Source of the DNA: Branchipolynoe longqiensis
Lineage: Eukaryota; Annelida; Polychaeta; Phyllodocida; Polynoidae
Direction of reading: 5' to 3'
DNA length: 64,000 bases
Assembly (NCBI GenBank): GCA_030323885.1
Contig: CM059188.1
Span: 109,837,263 to 109,901,262 of the forward strand
The translations under genes were made by a program, and so were the position numbers. Every line of letters starts with the position of its first letter. The stretch's first letter is position 1. This document shows positions 61,761-64,000 of the stretch, piece by piece. The notes beneath the pieces were generated by a model. The model saw nothing but the letters and a program-made list of their open reading frames with translations, was not told where the DNA came from and did not search any database.

Positions 61761-62315
61761 GTCACAGAGCGCACAGGTGGGAATGGGGTCCGGGCCCGAC
61801 GGTGTGGATGTGTTACCGGGGGCGCCGACCCGGCGGGCGAAGCTGTCGTAGGAGGGCGTGTCTCCAGGCCGGCCAGTGTTTACATGGGTAACTGGGACGG
61901 GATACTCCAGGTGGCGCCGGCGGGGTCTGAGTGGCGTGACGTCACCGGGGGGCTTCCCCGCCGGGGCCGGTGGTGCCGGCGTTTTCCTCCAGGCGGCGCC
62001 ACTGCCGTGTGTGCGGCGTGAAGTCATGGGGGGGCTCCCCGCAGGGGCCGTGGCAGAGTGTAATGAAGCAGTACTAGCCTTGGCGGGGTTCCCCTCCATG
62101 TGGCGGCCGGGGTCGCGTAGCGTGACGTCACGGGGGGGGGGGGGGAATCCCGGGGGCACCGGGGTTGAAGCCATTCGGGGCCGGGGCGGTCTCAGGAGCT
62201 GGGTGCGCCTCGTGGCGTGTGCGGCTGGCTTCCCTGCAAGCTGTCGGTGGGCGTTCCGTGGGTCGGGGCGGGATCGCGCGAGGCGGGGCGGGTGGAGGGT
62301 CCTCCCGCCGGCGTG
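61761..62315 (-). other. Non-coding spacer between ORF1 and polyprotein in element G
   Basis: GC-rich, with repeated GTGACGTCACGGGG/CTCCCCGCCGG motifs at about 61935, 62025 and 62120 that look like a degenerate ~90-bp tandem repeat. It includes a run of 12 G at 62136-62147. No convincing frame. Confidence 0.5.
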
Positions 62316-63904
62316 CTAAAAATCCCGTTGAGAGTTACTGCCGGGGCGGTCGCGGGACTTCTTAGAGAAGCAGCTCGTCTCGGTGTGGTTGGTGACTATT
62401 TTGCGCACATTTGCACAGTAACCACAGACATGCGCCACCTTTTGCGTACCCGATCCGTGTGATCCGCCCTTCGACGCCTTATCGCAGGAGCCGGGGTCCT
62501 TGTTCCATGCGGGGCACGGTGCGCCGATCGCCGCTCGGTCGTATTGGGCGTGGGGGTCGGCTCCCGTCTTCTGCTGCCGCCCGGGTTGTTGTTGATCGGC
62601 CGAGGTGGCGGCGGTGGCGGGGGCGTGGCCCGCCATTGCGATCACCTCAATGCAGACGGCGTTGATCGCCGCCTCGTCCGCCCAGCCCTTCGGGAGCCTA
62701 CCGTCGCCTATCCGTGTGAAGATTTCCTCCGAGTAGCGGCGGACGACTGCCCATGCCAGCGAGCAGTTGTCCTGAGCGACCATCTCCTGATGGTTGGTCA
62801 GGGCGAGCAGACCGCTATCGGGGAAGCCGCGCTGGTGCTCCAGGCGCTTCAGGCCGAGCGTGTACTCCTCTCTCGTCGCCTCGCCCTTTTTCACCGCCTT
62901 CCCCTCGTCCCCCCGCTCGACCAAATCGTAAGGGAAAAGATATTTGTTAGGTATACCTTTCTTGCGGGTGTGTCCTTTTCCGTCTGCTGCTGCCACGATG
63001 AGGCGCACCGCCTCCTCGGCCGTGGAACGGGCGCCCCTCTCGTAGTCGCCGTCGTGTTGTCGGCGGTGAGTGGCGCGCCGGCCGGGGGCGTGCGCGGCGC
63101 CGTAGTCGCCGTTGTGTTGTCGGTGGTTGGAGGCGTGCCGGCCGGGGGCGTGCGCGGCCTCGGGGCGCCTGGGTCTGTGCCGGGGCGGGCTGGGTGAGGG
63201 AGACGACCAGGCGCTGAAGCTCGCATCGGGGGTGCGGCCGGGGTGTGAACCGTACCGGCTCCTTACCGGTGCTGGCGACGGGGAGACCGGGAAGAATGAT
63301 CTGGCTCGGCTGCGGTGATGGTGATCCCGGGCCGGCCCGGGGGGCCGGCTCGGCGGATTGCGGGGCGTTGCCGGGGCCGCCGCCGGTGGGACCGGGTGGC
63401 GCATGCCGGCCGCGACTGCCGCCATCGCCGCGGTGGCTTCCGCGAGCGCCTTACTTTGGGCCGCCATCTCGGCTTGATGCTCGGCCGCCTCGCACCTCTG
63501 GTCGGCCGCGTGCCGCTCCAGCGCTTCTCAATGGCGTCGATGGAGGCTTGCATACGGAGTAATCCGTCGGCCTGCTTGGCTTTAGCCCTTGGCTTCCTCG
63601 CGCGTGTCGACTGCCGGGCGGGAGGCGAGGGCCGGGGCGGTGGCGTGGGCGGCTGCGGGGACGCGCCGCCATCTTGCGAGTGGATGGAGTCGCTCGCGTC
63701 GGAAGTCGGGGATATTGTTGCCTTCCATGTGGCGCGCTTGGCGGGGCAGCCTCTCGGGGCTGCGGCTCTGCGAGTTCGCTGCATATTGTTACGTGACGTG
63801 GGGGCCTTTTTATTCCATTTGATGCTGTTTGACATGGGTGATTCGTGGGTGGAGACGGGAGTTGCTGACGGTAAATCCATAAGGGAGGGAACCAGTAGCC
63901 CCAA
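62316..63904 (-). pseudogene. Ngaro-like ORF1 (gag-like) with one frame break (element G)
   Basis: The N-terminal frame (63904 to about 63525) is basic and proline-rich, and shifts by one base into the 62316 frame (from about 63525; EMAAQSKALAEATAAM). The middle part repeats HAPGRxAxxRRQHxGDY twice. A conserved-looking part follows (STAEEAVRLIVAA, KGIPNKYLFPYDLVERG, ALTNHQEMVAQDNCSLAWAVVRRY). The C-terminus has cysteines and histidines (CPAWNKDPGSC, HVCGYC, NHTETSC) that could bind zinc. The nucleic-acid-binding role is inferred from position and family. Confidence 0.7.
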
Positions 63905-64000
63905 TGCAGGTCAGAGGGGGGGAGGGGGAGGAGGGAGCGTGCAGTGCTTGGGGACGTGACCGTCTCGGGCTTCCCGCCGGATCAACCACAATTCGGAAAT

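Larger units (their letters stand above)
58800..64000 (-). mobile_element. Ngaro-like YR retrotransposon G, GC-rich, runs to the window end
   Basis: Minus-strand element with ORF1 (63904-62316), reverse transcriptase/RNase H (about 61760-59957) and tyrosine recombinase (59960-58940), and a 3' region with AATAAAACCCCC. It is much richer in GC than its flanks. The last bases of the window (TTGATCCGGCGG on the minus strand) resemble the repeat after the related fragment at 42880-42896, so the 5' repeat probably lies at the window edge. All frame breaks are small indels. Confidence 0.85.

Overview
The window looks like repeat-rich DNA from an animal, most likely a marine invertebrate. A mollusc or other lophotrochozoan is my guess from the style of the tRNA-derived SINE and the abundance of tyrosine-recombinase (YR) retrotransposons; the species cannot be fixed from sequence alone. 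I recognise no host protein gene, rRNA or functional tRNA. Nearly everything identifiable is transposable element, often nested.

Layout. 1-13150: two decayed DIRS-type YR retrotransposons lie tail to tail (A on +, B on -) across a (TA)n tract. A is broken by a LINE with an RNase H domain (227-2786) and a SINE (3648-3980). B is broken by a TTA-flanked MITE (6740-7155) and by a 3.9-kb element with ~345-bp terminal inverted repeats encoding a FEN1/XPG-like nuclease plus a cysteine-rich tail (9049-12957). 13160-18545: near-intact DIRS copy C. 18600-22080: SINE copies and a fold-back MITE. 22081-30046: a decayed PAT/Ngaro-type element (F) with split direct repeats, into which a very young Ty3/gypsy retrotransposon (25242-29912, intact 1337-codon gag-pol) has inserted. 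30047-33020: unrecognised sequence and two MITEs. 33022-38490: near-intact DIRS copy D. 38500-50790: SINEs, a fold-back MITE, a ~210-bp satellite-like repeat, a Ngaro-like YR fragment, a 3.35-kb TIR element (44208-47559) containing a second TIR element made of CCGTCGG palindromes, a second copy of that palindrome element (48337-49612), microsatellites and a pogo-like MITE. 50846-56300: DIRS copy E. 56548-58742: MITEs, a SINE and a solo LTR with perfect 5-bp target duplication. 58800-64000: a GC-rich Ngaro-like element (G).

How the parts work together. In DIRS copies C, D and E, gag, a reverse transcriptase/RNase H/methyltransferase-like polyprotein and a tyrosine recombinase overlap on one strand. 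The recombinase keeps R, H-x-x-R, H and Y. The elements end in a ~90-bp-arm hairpin plus a segment complementary to the 5' end, consistent with circular-intermediate integration without target duplication. All copies sit in (TA)n tracts, and all three full copies keep a strong splice donor (GTAAGTAT) and an acceptor just before the gag ATG. The most unusual items are the nuclease-bearing TIR element, the conserved 5' intron of the DIRS copies, and the palindrome-array elements.
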